This document shows positions 35,937 through 45,556 of a stretch of DNA of 64,000 bases, piece by piece (positions within the stretch are counted from its first letter, which is position 1; each line of letters opens with the position of its first letter). Origin of the DNA: an uncultured Lachnospiraceae bacterium (GTDB taxonomy: Bacteria > Bacillota > Clostridia > Lachnospirales > Lachnospiraceae). The notes beneath the pieces are model-generated. The model was not told the DNA's origin. It did no database searches and worked only from the letters and a program-made list of their open reading frames with translations. Location: positions 62,001-126,000 of the forward strand of contig CAJUQJ010000008.1 of NCBI GenBank assembly GCA_910588215.1, in the 5' to 3' direction. The position numbers and the translations under genes are program-made.

Positions 35937-36341
35937 TTACATGATAACGGCTCCATCAATATTAGTGAATACATTCTCGCTGGTTTCTGTCTGATCCATC
36001 GCCGTGATGACCGTCTGATTCGGTACGTTCACAATAAACGCCAGTGAATCGACGATGACCAGTGATTCATTGATCCCCTTCGCACATGCCTTGGCTGTCC
36101 CCATATTCAGGCGTTCCACCTGCTCCTTCGTCAACTCAATATTTCTGTCGACCAGCCGGTTCGCCGCATGCTTGGAAAACTTGACTTCACTGTCGGTACG
36201 AATCCCGTCTGTTTTGCCTGACAGGATATCCTGGAAGCTCAGTCCGTTCTGCTTTAAGTTCTCCGTCTGCTGCCTGCCTGTATTTAAATACTGATCCTGC
36301 AGCCGCTCTATGGGAAGATATTGATTACCCTGAATCTTCAT
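35937..36341 (-). CDS. TIGR02530-type flagellar operon protein
   Basis: Conserved protein found between flgD and flgE in Gram-positive flagellar operons; biochemical role not established, possibly hook assembly. 134 residues with the core LSFQDIL, VKFSKHAANRLVDRNIELT and a later ALVIV-like VIVDSLAFIVNVPN, TVITAMD end. ATG at 36341 preceded by AAGGAGGAGAG; the longer reading to 36389 is unsupported. Confidence 0.85.
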   Translation of the reverse strand: MKIQGNQYLPIERLQDQYLNTGRQQTENLKQNGLSFQDILSGKTDGIRTDSEVKFSKHAANRLVDRNIELTKEQVERLNMGTAKACAKGINESLVIVDSLAFIVNVPNQTVITAMDQTETSENVFTNIDGAVIM

Positions 36342-36408
36342 ATTCTCTCTCCTCCTTGAGAAGACCACACCGTCGCCGGCATGCTTCATCGGCAGATCCG
36401 TCTACCGC

Positions 36409-37131
36409 TTAGGTCTTGTCTGTATCTCCATCGCCGTCCTGTGGCGGTTTAGGATCTCCGTCCCCGTCACCATCACCTTCTTCTCCTGCAAGCTTGACGA
36501 TCTCTTCCATCTTTTCAAAATACTTCTTTGCAGTCTCAATTTCCTCGTCTGTCAGGAAAGATTTCTGGTAATCATCCATGCTGTCGAAGATTTCTTTCAT
36601 CTTCTCAACATTCTCCTTATCCGATATGGACAGAATGCCGATCTGCGGCAGCTTTCTGTAGATATTCAGGAATTCAGCACCTTTCGTGTAAGCCTCCAGA
36701 TATTTCTTATCTACCACTCTGTCCAGATCATCCAGAGAATAAGGTTCTCCGCCTATAGATAAATATGCCTTACCATTCTCATAAATGATATAGTCCACAT
36801 TACCCTGTACGATCTTCTCTCTGCCTGAACTGTCTGTCACTCTCATCAATACTGTCTGCCCTACCAGAGATGATGCTCTGGAAAGTTCCAGCGTTGCACT
36901 CATATTCTGCATCTGCTCCAACTCGGAGAAGGTTGCAAACTGTGAGATATACTCCGTATTCGATGTGGGTTCCAAAGGATCCTGATATTTCATCTGCGCC
37001 ACCAAAAGCTGCAGGAAAGCATCCTTATCAAGACTTGAATTGCCTGTCTTGCTCACCTTATCCTTCGCCAAGGACGATGCCGATGTATTGTCTACAAATT
37101 TACCGTCTTTTACTTCCTGTATAACTCCCAT
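36409..37131 (-). CDS. flgD: Flagellar hook capping protein FlgD with unusual C-terminal tail
   Basis: Scaffold at the growing hook tip. The N-terminal domain LDKDAFLQLLVAQMKYQDPLE with TEYISQFATFSELEQMQN is standard and is followed by a short beta domain. Residues about 165-240 are unusual: a helical Glu/Lys-rich segment ending in a Gly-Asp-rich tail (GDGDGDGDPKPPQDGDGD). Short Firmicutes FlgD proteins lack this tail. ATG start; lies 15 bp after fliK. Confidence 0.92.
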   Translation of the reverse strand: MGVIQEVKDGKFVDNTSASSLAKDKVSKTGNSSLDKDAFLQLLVAQMKYQDPLEPTSNTEYISQFATFSELEQMQNMSATLELSRASSLVGQTVLMRVTDSSGREKIVQGNVDYIIYENGKAYLSIGGEPYSLDDLDRVVDKKYLEAYTKGAEFLNIYRKLPQIGILSISDKENVEKMKEIFDSMDDYQKSFLTDEEIETAKKYFEKMEEIVKLAGEEGDGDGDGDPKPPQDGDGDTDKT

Positions 37132-37146
37132 TTCATCGCTCCTTTC

Positions 37147-38559
37147 TTATGCCGTATAATCAACCGTACTGCCGTTTGCCTGCATCATCTCCACCGCGAT
37201 ACGCTCGGATTCTTCCATCTCCTCCAGAACTTCATCCTCTTCAATCTGATCCAGATTGATCATCCGCCGTCTGCCCTTGCCGGACTTGGCCTGTTCTTGT
37301 TGTTCCTCGCCATTATCCTGGGAAAACTGCTGTCCGTATGCATGATTGGCAACCGTAACTTCCACTGCATCCACCTTGATCCCCTGCTCTTCAAACTGGT
37401 TCTTAAGCTGAATCAGCTGTGTCTCTATCACCGCACGTACCGTCTCATTCTGCGTTGTGAAATGTGCCGTCAGGCCGCTCTCTCTCGCCATGATCTGTAC
37501 GTTGACCGTACCCAGGCTCGCGGGGTGTAACTGCAGCTCCATCGTCTGCGTCTCCGCCTTCAGATTGATCTTCATGTACTCCATGATCTGGTTCATGATC
37601 TCTTCTGTCTGCATCGAACGATATTCCAGATTGGCGGCTTCCGGTATCTCATTTACCTGTTCCGGTATCTCTGGCATCTGCATCATGGTCTGGCCTGCAG
37701 AATTGCCTTCTTTACCGCTGTTTGCGGAGGCATCCTGCTGCATCTTATGATTCTGTACTTCGGCTTTCGGTGCGCTTACTGCAGATTCCTGAACACTCTT
37801 ATTACCACTTGCATCATCTACAGTCACCTTCACCTGCACGGTCTCACCGTCCTTCTGGACGGAAACAGTATAGTCTTTCATACCTTCCAGTTCCGGTGTC
37901 AAAACTTCATCCGGCATACCTGATTCTCCTTGTTCGGAGATCAGCTGCTTCATAATTGCAGTAAGTTCCTGCTCATTTAGTCCCAGTTCTTTCTGCAGAC
38001 TCTCCAGGCTTTCTTCTACGATTCCTAACAGATTCTGTAAACTGCCATAAAGTGATTCGTCCGTCAGCAACGCTAACTCATCCGTATTGCCGGACATGCT
38101 CAACAACAGCTGTCTGAGATTATCAGGGTCGAACAGCTGAAGTGCCGTAAGTCCTAAAACTGCCATGGCCTCTTCCACTTCTTCCCGTGAAACGCCCAGT
38201 TCATCTGCGATATCCTGAACCAGCTCTTCTCCGGCCGTCTCCAGTTTATCCGCGACCGTATCCTGCGTATTCGTCTCTGCATCGCTCGAAATACTTTCGG
38301 AGGCATTCTGCCCCGGTCGGTCCGTTTCCACCTGGTCGGTCTTAGGCGATGTCACTTCTGTCTTTACCGTATTTACCGGCATAACTGTCTGTCCGGCAGC
38401 GATGCTGCTCCCTGCCGCCTGCTGACTTCCTGCGCTGCCACTATATTTCGTCATGACTTGACCGAAACTTTCCGAAACAGCCTCATCCGCCTTACTTCCT
38501 GCAAGATCTGTCTGCCCCTTCGCATAAGCAAACAAGGCATTTACATTATTAACATTCAT
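37147..38559 (-). CDS. fliK: Flagellar hook-length control protein FliK
   Basis: Exported ruler that triggers the FlhB specificity switch. 470 residues: a long low-complexity N-terminal and middle part and the conserved C-terminal domain (about 335-410) with MELQLHPASLGTVNVQI, followed by a tail with basic and acidic stretches. Ribosome site GGAGGAAGGAGC. Preceded by a 286-bp gap, unusually long for this operon. Confidence 0.92.
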   Translation of the reverse strand: MNVNNVNALFAYAKGQTDLAGSKADEAVSESFGQVMTKYSGSAGSQQAAGSSIAAGQTVMPVNTVKTEVTSPKTDQVETDRPGQNASESISSDAETNTQDTVADKLETAGEELVQDIADELGVSREEVEEAMAVLGLTALQLFDPDNLRQLLLSMSGNTDELALLTDESLYGSLQNLLGIVEESLESLQKELGLNEQELTAIMKQLISEQGESGMPDEVLTPELEGMKDYTVSVQKDGETVQVKVTVDDASGNKSVQESAVSAPKAEVQNHKMQQDASANSGKEGNSAGQTMMQMPEIPEQVNEIPEAANLEYRSMQTEEIMNQIMEYMKINLKAETQTMELQLHPASLGTVNVQIMARESGLTAHFTTQNETVRAVIETQLIQLKNQFEEQGIKVDAVEVTVANHAYGQQFSQDNGEEQQEQAKSGKGRRRMINLDQIEEDEVLEEMEESERIAVEMMQANGSTVDYTA

Positions 38560-38845
38560 GCTCCTTCCTCCTTTCCTGTATTCTCAGGGTTCTTTCCCCT
38601 GGATATTTATATATAATGCATACAGTGCAGACCGATCCTCAATCTGTACCGCAGCAGTATATATCACCTTCCAACAGTAAACGATATGCATGTGTGCATC
38701 TTATACTTACACCGTACTTTTTACAGAACATTTGTATCTGAAAAGGCGTTCGGTACAAATTTGCTATATCGTTTACTATAGTTATATATCGGCATTTCAG
38801 CAGATCTCCATAACCAAAATTCAAATAAAATTAGATCGTCTCAGT
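38560..38845. other. 286-bp AT-rich gap inside the first flagellar unit
   Basis: Between ylxF and fliK. It holds an inverted repeat, AGTAAACGATAT (38676-38687) with ATATCGTTTACT (38766-38777), and a small hairpin CAGGG/CCCTG just before the fliK ribosome site. A 61-codon open frame with a TTG start and no ribosome site runs through it; I do not count it as a gene. The composition is more AT-rich than the flanks. Confidence 0.5.
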
Positions 38846-39715
38846 TCATGAATCCGGATCCATGATCCTCGTTAGCCTGGACGCGATCTCGGCATCCATT
38901 GCCCCCAAAATCTTACCACGATCCTGTGAGCTCATCTGGCTTAATATTCTTGCTACCAGATCCAGGTCATCCGTCATCGTCTCAAAGATCGCAGCCGCCT
39001 GCTTCGGCTTCATATCCACATAAGTCTGCGCATATTCCTGCGCCTCCTTGTCCTCCTCAATCTGCTCCACTACCTGTTTATACAAATACTCCGCCGTTGT
39101 GGGGTCCATCGATTCATAATATTTCTGATACTCCTCTGCTCCCGGTCCCTTTTCGGCGTAGACTACTTCATTGTAAAACTCCGTTCTGATCCTGTCAAAA
39201 TCAATCTGTGCATCTTCAAAAGTTCTCAGTCTCTCGATTTCCGCGCGAAGCTGTTCCATCTCTTCGGAATCACTGTTGCTTGCCGACTGCGCACGTTCAA
39301 GTTCAAGCTCAAGTTCCGTAATATAATCCACTGCCTCCCGCAGACTTGTATAGCCGCCGTAAGCCTCTTCCTCCGTGGGTGTCGTTGCTTCCTCCGGCAG
39401 GATCATATTGATCACAGGTACATCCTTTAAGACCGGCGCTAACACATTAGAGCCGAATCCGCCAACATCCAACTTCACGAGCAAACATAAGATAGCCAGC
39501 CATATAGCGACGATAACAACCGTTACCAAAAACACGGAGATACCGCCCGGCTCGTCATCCCCCGCAATCTGTTCGGAAAGCTCCCGGGCGCGTTGCTTTG
39601 CCTCCTTCTTCTGAGCCTTCTGTTCCGCTTTCAATCTCTTGCGCTCTTCTTTTAACTTCTTTGTATCAACCTCAGCGTCCGCTCCGGTATTCACATTCAC
39701 AAGCTCTTCTGCCAT
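38846..39715 (-). CDS. ylxF: YlxF/MotE-like membrane protein with MgtE-N-type C-terminus
   Basis: 289 residues: a highly charged cytoplasmic N-terminus, one membrane helix (about 44-66), an extracytoplasmic coiled coil and a C-terminal MgtE-N-like helical repeat (YVDMKPKQAAAIFETM, then ILSQMSSQDRGKIL). Genes of this type lie next to fliJ or motAB; the alpha/beta-proteobacterial MotE acts as a stator chaperone, but the role here is inferred. ATG at 39715 with GGAGGTAATA in front. Between fliJ and fliK. Confidence 0.8.
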   Translation of the reverse strand: MAEELVNVNTGADAEVDTKKLKEERKRLKAEQKAQKKEAKQRARELSEQIAGDDEPGGISVFLVTVVIVAIWLAILCLLVKLDVGGFGSNVLAPVLKDVPVINMILPEEATTPTEEEAYGGYTSLREAVDYITELELELERAQSASNSDSEEMEQLRAEIERLRTFEDAQIDFDRIRTEFYNEVVYAEKGPGAEEYQKYYESMDPTTAEYLYKQVVEQIEEDKEAQEYAQTYVDMKPKQAAAIFETMTDDLDLVARILSQMSSQDRGKILGAMDAEIASRLTRIMDPDS

Positions 39716-39807
39716 TATTACCTCCATGCCGGAGCACTTTTTCTATGACCGCAAGCCTGATTTCAAATTCAGTTCTGCGAATCCGAGTTCGTAACTCCGG
39801 CCCAAAC

Positions 39808-40266
39808 TCATTGCCCTTTTGCTTTGCCGCGTTGCCCATAAGTATAACTGGTAAGTTCATCTACAGCCTTATGTTCTGCGGCATTTTCTTCACGTACAAA
39901 TTCCACGAACGCTTTCTCACGCAGCTTCTCATGCATCTTACGCTCCTGCATTACTTCCTGCAGCTTCTTCCTTGCCTCTTCCACAACCTTCTGTGCCAGG
40001 GCAACCTGTTCGCGCTGTCTGTCTATCATCTCATCCATGATCAACACGGCATTCCTGTTATCCTTCAGATCCATAATGTGCAATCTGTCGCTGCGCATCA
40101 GGCGCCCTTCCTCCAGATAAGCTTCTTTCCTGTCGATCAGAATCTGTAATTTCTCCTCTTCTTCGTTCAAATGCATCTGTGCCCTGCCAAGATCCATCTT
40201 AGCCTGGCTTTCCAACTGATATTGGATATTCAGGAGGCTCTGCATTCTATATATAAATTTCGCCAT
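39808..40266 (-). CDS. fliJ: Flagellar export chaperone FliJ
   Basis: Coiled-coil protein that inserts into the FliI ATPase ring and links it to FlhA. 152 residues, almost entirely helical, starting MAKFIYRMQSLLNIQ with heptad patterning throughout, as in FliJ. It follows fliI by 59 bp. Confidence 0.88.
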   Translation of the reverse strand: MAKFIYRMQSLLNIQYQLESQAKMDLGRAQMHLNEEEEKLQILIDRKEAYLEEGRLMRSDRLHIMDLKDNRNAVLIMDEMIDRQREQVALAQKVVEEARKKLQEVMQERKMHEKLREKAFVEFVREENAAEHKAVDELTSYTYGQRGKAKGQ

Positions 40267-40325
40267 ATTCGGCCACTCCCTGCCATATATGATCTGCTAA
40301 GGTATTCACATACAAGCCTTCCAGC

Positions 40326-41636
40326 CTACTCTGCAAAAAGTTCCCGCAACTTTCCGACCGCCTGCTCATAGTCAAATTTGGCATCCACTTCCTGCATCAG
40401 GTATTCATTCACCGCATCAATCTTGGCAATGGCGTAATCGATCTTGGGATTGCTTCCGTTCTTATAGGCGCCGATATTGATCAGATCCTCCGCCTCATTA
40501 TAAGTAGCCAGTACGTTTTTCAGCTTACCGGCGAGCATCTTATGCTCCTTATCCACAATCTGAGCCATACAACGGGATATACTCTGCAGTACATCGATCG
40601 CCGGGTAGTGATTCTGATGCGCCAGTTTACGATTCAACATGATATGGCCGTCCAATATGCTTCTGGCCGTATCCGTGATCGGTTCATTCATATCGTCTCC
40701 ATCTACCAACACCGTATAGAGTCCCGTGATAGAACCGGTCTGGGCACACCCTGCCCGCTCAAGCAGCTTGGGCATCTCGGAATATACACTTGGGGGATAT
40801 CCCCTGGATACCGGCGGTTCTCCGCTGGCCAGACCGATTTCTCTTTGTGCCATGGAAAAACGCGTCAGAGAATCCATCATGAGCAACACATCTTTCCCCT
40901 GATCCCTGAAATATTCCGCGATCGCGGTAGCCGTCTTAGCCGCTTTGTTTCTTTCCAATGCCGACTTATCAGATGTGGCTACAACAACAACCGAACGTCT
41001 CATGCCCTCTTCGCCAAGGTCACGCTCCACAAATTCGCGCACTTCTCTGCCCCGCTCACCTATCAGCGCGATCACGTTAATATCCGCCTTGGTATTACGT
41101 GCAAACATGCCCATTAACGTTGACTTTCCTACACCGGAACCGGCAAAGATACCGATACGCTGACCCTTGCCGACAGTCATCAGTCCGTCTATCGCTTTTA
41201 CTCCCAGCGGTAATACTTCCGCTATGATCTTCCTGTCCATGGGATCCGGCGGCTGTGCTTCCACACTATATGGAGTACCGGCCAAATAACTGCCGTCTAT
41301 CCTTCCCAGACCGTCAAGCACCTTGCCAAGCAGATCATTGCTCACCGGTACAGTCAATGGCTCTCCTACATTCTCTACAATACAGCCAAGTCCTATGCCA
41401 TCTGTCTTATCACAAGGCATCAGCAGTGTCTTACGGTCTTTAAACCCTACCACTTCCGCCATGATCGGTTTATACTCCTCCTGCGCCGGATAGATTCTGC
41501 ATAGGTCGCCTAACTTCGCTTCCGGTCCGGCAGACTCGATCGTCAACCCGACTACATTCTCGACCCGTCCTTTACGCTTAAAAAAGGTTTCCTCCACTAT
41601 TCTGCTGTATTTCTGTAAATCAATTCCCCTATTCAT
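40326..41636 (-). CDS. fliI: Flagellum-specific ATPase FliI
   Basis: Hexameric ATPase of the export apparatus, related to F1 beta. 436 residues with Walker A AGSGVGKST at 165-173, Walker B VLLMMDSLTRFS, and the GERGREVREFVE and SGEPPVSRGYPPSVY segments of the family. Ten bp after fliH. Complete. Confidence 0.97.
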   Translation of the reverse strand: MNRGIDLQKYSRIVEETFFKRKGRVENVVGLTIESAGPEAKLGDLCRIYPAQEEYKPIMAEVVGFKDRKTLLMPCDKTDGIGLGCIVENVGEPLTVPVSNDLLGKVLDGLGRIDGSYLAGTPYSVEAQPPDPMDRKIIAEVLPLGVKAIDGLMTVGKGQRIGIFAGSGVGKSTLMGMFARNTKADINVIALIGERGREVREFVERDLGEEGMRRSVVVVATSDKSALERNKAAKTATAIAEYFRDQGKDVLLMMDSLTRFSMAQREIGLASGEPPVSRGYPPSVYSEMPKLLERAGCAQTGSITGLYTVLVDGDDMNEPITDTARSILDGHIMLNRKLAHQNHYPAIDVLQSISRCMAQIVDKEHKMLAGKLKNVLATYNEAEDLINIGAYKNGSNPKIDYAIAKIDAVNEYLMQEVDAKFDYEQAVGKLRELFAE

Positions 41637-41645
41637 AAACAGTCA

Positions 41646-42518
41646 TCATCCACGCTTCTCATAAGATAACACACGCAATCTATTGGTCAGTTCCGCCAGC
41701 TGCGTATCTACACCACAATCAAAAATACCGCCGTCCGTTTCGATCATACATTCCCCCTGTCTTAGGGCGATGTCCTCAATGATCTCTACGGTACCTCTGC
41801 CGGCCGCAGCACCGTCTGTCAGTGCCTGCTTCTGCATATTGACAAAAGGATAATCCTCTTTAGAAACGTGTACAATAAAATTCCTGCTGCTCTCCACCTG
41901 TCTTAAGGTGGAGTCTACCAAATGCACCAGGATGTCTCTATTGTCTGCCAGTTCAATTCCAAAAATATGACTGTAAACCTCAGTGATCACATCGATAAAC
42001 TTTGGCTCCAGTTCTTGGATCAACTGTTCGTATTCCGCTTCCAGCCGTCGTTTCTCTGCCATCAGCTCTCTCTTCATCTCTTCCGCTTCCGCGATTCCCT
42101 GCCGATAGCCCTCTTCGTGGCCTTCCTTCTTTCCCTCTTCCATTGCCCAGCGTCTCTTAGCTTCAATCTCGCCATCTGCAGCCGTCTTTAACTCCTCAAC
42201 CTGTGCCATGGCATCATCAAGCATGGCCTGTGCCTGTGCCTTGACCTCCTCCAGATCAGGAACTTCTTCCGCCGCAGCCTTGATGATTCCGCTTCCATTC
42301 CCATCGGTATCATCGAACAAGTCGTCAATTGCTTCCCCGCCAAGACCACTTACAAATCCGGACTCTTCGCCATCTTCCTCCGATCCGCCTCCCAGCGCTG
42401 CTCTTCTCAGGGCCTTCTGCTCTTCGATCCTTTTCTCTACGAGAGCATTGGAATCAATAACATGCTTCTCATCACCGGACACCACGACCCAGCTTGCTTT
42501 ATATATATTCCTAGACAA
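41646..42518 (-). CDS. fliH: Flagellar assembly protein FliH
   Basis: Negative regulator of FliI, tethering it to the C-ring. About 290 residues: an N-terminal SRNIYKASWVVV segment, an acidic middle, a long coiled coil with EEGKKEGHEEGYRQGIAEAEE and a C-terminal V-ATPase E-like domain. I choose the TTG at 42518, which gives the usual MSRN-type start and has GGAGG 11 nt upstream inside the end of fliG; a GTG at 42530 is possible. Overlaps fliG by 8 bp. Confidence 0.88.
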   Translation of the reverse strand: MSRNIYKASWVVVSGDEKHVIDSNALVEKRIEEQKALRRAALGGGSEEDGEESGFVSGLGGEAIDDLFDDTDGNGSGIIKAAAEEVPDLEEVKAQAQAMLDDAMAQVEELKTAADGEIEAKRRWAMEEGKKEGHEEGYRQGIAEAEEMKRELMAEKRRLEAEYEQLIQELEPKFIDVITEVYSHIFGIELADNRDILVHLVDSTLRQVESSRNFIVHVSKEDYPFVNMQKQALTDGAAAGRGTVEIIEDIALRQGECMIETDGGIFDCGVDTQLAELTNRLRVLSYEKRG

Positions 42519-43524
42519 CGATCTCGTCACCTCCACCTCTGGAGATAACGATCTCTGCGGAATCCTCCAGCTTCCTGATAACATTTACGATCTTCTGCTG
42601 TGCTTCCTCTACATCCTTCATACGTACAGGACCCATGAATTCCATATCTTCCTTGATCATGGCTGCCAAACGTTTAGAAAGATTATTGAAGATCGCATTC
42701 TGTACCTCTTCATTAGATCCCTTAAGCGCGGTTGCCAGATCTCCGTTATCCACATCACGCAGCACTCGCTGAATTGCTCTGTCGTCCAAAAGCAGGATGT
42801 CTTCGAACACAAACATCTTCTTTCTGATCTCGTCCGCAAGTTCCGGCTCTTCGATCTCCAAAGTCTCCATGATATGTTTCTCTGTACCGCGGTCTACCGT
42901 ATTCAAGATCTCTACAACGGCATCCACACCGCCGATGATCGTATAATCCTGATTGACCAGCGACGACAATTTGGATTCCAACACCTTCTCCACTTCTTTG
43001 ATCACCTCCGGACTCGTTCTGTCCATAATGGCGATACGCTTGGCAACATCAGCCTGCCTGTCAGGCGGAAGAGCCGAAAGAATCAGAGCCGACTGTGCTG
43101 CCGACAAATAAGATAAGATCAAAGCGATCGTCTGCGGATGCTCATCCTGAATAAAGTTGAGCAGCTGCGACGCATCTGTCTTCCGGATAAACTCGAATGG
43201 CTTTACCTGCAAAGATGCCGTCAGCTTGCCGATCACATCCATAGCTCTGTCGGCGCCAAAGGACTTCTCCAGCACCTCCTTGGCATAATTGATACCGCCT
43301 TCTGCAATATACTGCTGCGCCAGACATACCTGATAAAATTCCGAGATCACATCATCTTTTACCTTCGGTGTAATATTCCTGGTATTCGCAATCTCCAGCG
43401 TCAATTCCTCTATTTCGTCTTCCTTCAAATGCTTAAAAACATTGGCAGATCTCTCCGGCCCTAATGCGATCAATAAAACAGCAGCCTTCTGAAGTCCGCT
43501 GATATTTCCAGCTTCCTTAGCCAT
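42511..43524 (-). CDS. fliG: Flagellar motor switch protein FliG
   Basis: Rotor protein on which MotA acts. 337 residues with the three FliG domains; the C-terminal torque helix has the charged pattern LLDDRAIQRVLRDVD. Ends ISRGGGDEIVV. Overlaps fliH and follows fliF by 5 bp. Confidence 0.96.
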   Translation of the reverse strand: MAKEAGNISGLQKAAVLLIALGPERSANVFKHLKEDEIEELTLEIANTRNITPKVKDDVISEFYQVCLAQQYIAEGGINYAKEVLEKSFGADRAMDVIGKLTASLQVKPFEFIRKTDASQLLNFIQDEHPQTIALILSYLSAAQSALILSALPPDRQADVAKRIAIMDRTSPEVIKEVEKVLESKLSSLVNQDYTIIGGVDAVVEILNTVDRGTEKHIMETLEIEEPELADEIRKKMFVFEDILLLDDRAIQRVLRDVDNGDLATALKGSNEEVQNAIFNNLSKRLAAMIKEDMEFMGPVRMKDVEEAQQKIVNVIRKLEDSAEIVISRGGGDEIVV

Positions 43525-43529
43525 TTATC

Positions 43530-45146
43530 TTACCCCCAGTCTTCGTTCAGCCAGTTGCGCAACAGATTTGCCGCCGCCTCCGGATTCTCATCTACAAATT
43601 TATTGATCAGTTTTCTCTCCTCAGATTCATTCTCTACCGTGATATCCTCCAACTGCATTTCAGGCGTAGACTGCAATAATGTCTCCACGGAGATCTCTTC
43701 TTCTTCCTCCGCATGTTTCTCTCCGCGCATGCTTCGAAGTACAACGAAAGCAAGCAACGCCAAGATCACAATGATCAACACGATCTGTATGATATCTGTC
43801 ACGGTAATAGCAGGGCCTTCCGCATCAAAGAAAATATTCTCACTGTAAGCCACAAGAGAAATACTTTCCGCCGAAATACCGCTAGCATTAGCTACAGCTC
43901 CTACCAAGTCTTCCTCTACTTCTATCCTGGTACGTCCAGCATTAGCTAACTTATATTCTTCCCAGGAGACTCCAGCCAGATCTCCCCGTGTTTCGGCATC
44001 CTCTTCCCGAATGATATTGTACTGGACCATGGAAGCCATCAATGAGGATTTGCCATAATCAATAGCCCCTGCCGGTGTTGTCTTCTCAGTGATCTCTTCA
44101 TCCGGAAGATAATCTCTGGATTCTTCAGATTGTGAAGAATTCCCACCGCCATTGTCGGGCAGCACATAGGTACTGTCATCGTCACTGTCATTAGAATCCG
44201 TCCCCGGAATCCCCGCTACAGTACTCTCATTCTCTGCACTGAAGATCTTCTCCTGCGCGATCATGCCTTCTGTCCGGCCTTCCGGTGCACTGTATTTATG
44301 CGACGTTGATTTCGTAGATGAGAAATCAAGCGCCAGATTAGTCGCTACTTCCACATTATCAAACTGTTTCGTTCCAAGCAGAACCTTCCGCACCTCGTGG
44401 ATGACCCGCTTCTCCGCTTCAGCTTTCACTGAAAGCTGCGCATTGGCTGCACCCGTTACGCTATAGTCGTCTTCTGCCGTAAAGAGCGTGTTGCCTTCTA
44501 TATCCTGAATCACAATATGATCCGTCGTTTCATTGCCGATCGCCGTTGCTATTGCACGTGCAAGTCCTGCCGCACTCTCCGTGCTGAACTCATCCTTAAG
44601 TTCCAGCAAGACCCATGCGTGAGACTCTTCTTCCGTGGCCAACAACGTACCGTCATTCTCCGGAATCGATAATTTGACTCTTGCAGTCTTGATCGCAGAA
44701 AATCTCTCCAGCATATCATTTGCCAGATATTTCTCCAGGTAGACCACATTCTTCTTCTGCTTATCAGCCTCAGTGGTGGAAAAACTGCCTTCCGTTACTT
44801 GGTCGATACCGTAACCGACGGCCTGAATATTACTGGTTCCCAGAAGCATACGCGCATCGGCCTGTTGGTCGCGCAGGATTCTGAACGTCAGCGCATCTTC
44901 CGAGACCGTATATTTCATCTCTTCTCCATCCAGAAGTTCTTTCACTTCAGCCGCCTCGGCCGCCGTTTCACATTCTCTCAACAATACATACTGAGGCTTG
45001 GTCAGCATCGTCACCACCGCAACAAGCGCAACGATGACAACTGCCATGCCGCATATCAACAATGTCTTCTGCTTGGCAGTAAAACGATTCCACCATGCCA
45101 ATATTTGATTACCTAATTCTCTTAATCTGACTAATAACTTATCCAC
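43530..45146 (-). CDS. fliF: Flagellar MS-ring protein FliF
   Basis: Builds the membrane ring that starts flagellar assembly. 538 residues: membrane helix at about 24-46, periplasmic-type ring domains (YscJ-like, with VKLSIPENDG), a variable Ser/Asp-rich loop, a second membrane helix near 445 and the cytoplasmic FliG-binding tail ending NLLRNWLNEDW. GTG start at 45146. Confidence 0.95.
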   Translation of the reverse strand: MDKLLVRLRELGNQILAWWNRFTAKQKTLLICGMAVVIVALVAVVTMLTKPQYVLLRECETAAEAAEVKELLDGEEMKYTVSEDALTFRILRDQQADARMLLGTSNIQAVGYGIDQVTEGSFSTTEADKQKKNVVYLEKYLANDMLERFSAIKTARVKLSIPENDGTLLATEEESHAWVLLELKDEFSTESAAGLARAIATAIGNETTDHIVIQDIEGNTLFTAEDDYSVTGAANAQLSVKAEAEKRVIHEVRKVLLGTKQFDNVEVATNLALDFSSTKSTSHKYSAPEGRTEGMIAQEKIFSAENESTVAGIPGTDSNDSDDDSTYVLPDNGGGNSSQSEESRDYLPDEEITEKTTPAGAIDYGKSSLMASMVQYNIIREEDAETRGDLAGVSWEEYKLANAGRTRIEVEEDLVGAVANASGISAESISLVAYSENIFFDAEGPAITVTDIIQIVLIIVILALLAFVVLRSMRGEKHAEEEEEISVETLLQSTPEMQLEDITVENESEERKLINKFVDENPEAAANLLRNWLNEDWG

Positions 45147-45190
45147 CGCAATTTATCTCCTTCAGCCTTCCCCTTATTCTCACCAAGATA

Positions 45191-45517
45191 TTAGATCTGC
45201 ATCTGAAGAAGTTCCCTGTAAGCATCTAAAACCTTATCTCTGATCGCAACCGTATACTGCAATGCAGTGGACGCTTTCTGCAACGCAATGCTGAGGTCAT
45301 GCGCATTCTCGGTCTCTCCGAGCATCCACTTAACCTCTTCATTCTCCGCATCCGACAGATAATCATTCGTAGTATTCAAATTGTCGATCGCCGTATGTAA
45401 TAGACTTTCAAAGCCTGTTTCCTTATATGTGTCCGGTCTATTCGTAACTGCAGTCCTGGCAGCCTCCTTGACTGCCTCCGAGGACACATTGCGAAGCGCT
45501 GTAATATCCATAGCCAT
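45191..45517 (-). CDS. fliE: Hook-basal body protein FliE
   Basis: Joins the MS ring to the rod. 108 residues, with a C-terminal SIALQKASTALQYTVAIRDK segment typical of FliE and the ending EIMRMQI-type LLQMQI. GGAGGAAGAAAG precedes the ATG. Third gene of the first unit. Confidence 0.93.
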   Translation of the reverse strand: MAMDITALRNVSSEAVKEAARTAVTNRPDTYKETGFESLLHTAIDNLNTTNDYLSDAENEEVKWMLGETENAHDLSIALQKASTALQYTVAIRDKVLDAYRELLQMQI

Positions 45518-45556
45518 CTTTCTTCCTCCAAATTATAAGGTTCTCAATGATCCATC

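Noticed and set aside
38639..38824. 61-codon open frame between ylxF and fliK
   Set aside because: TTG start without ribosome site, odd composition and no similarity recognised; described as a gap instead.
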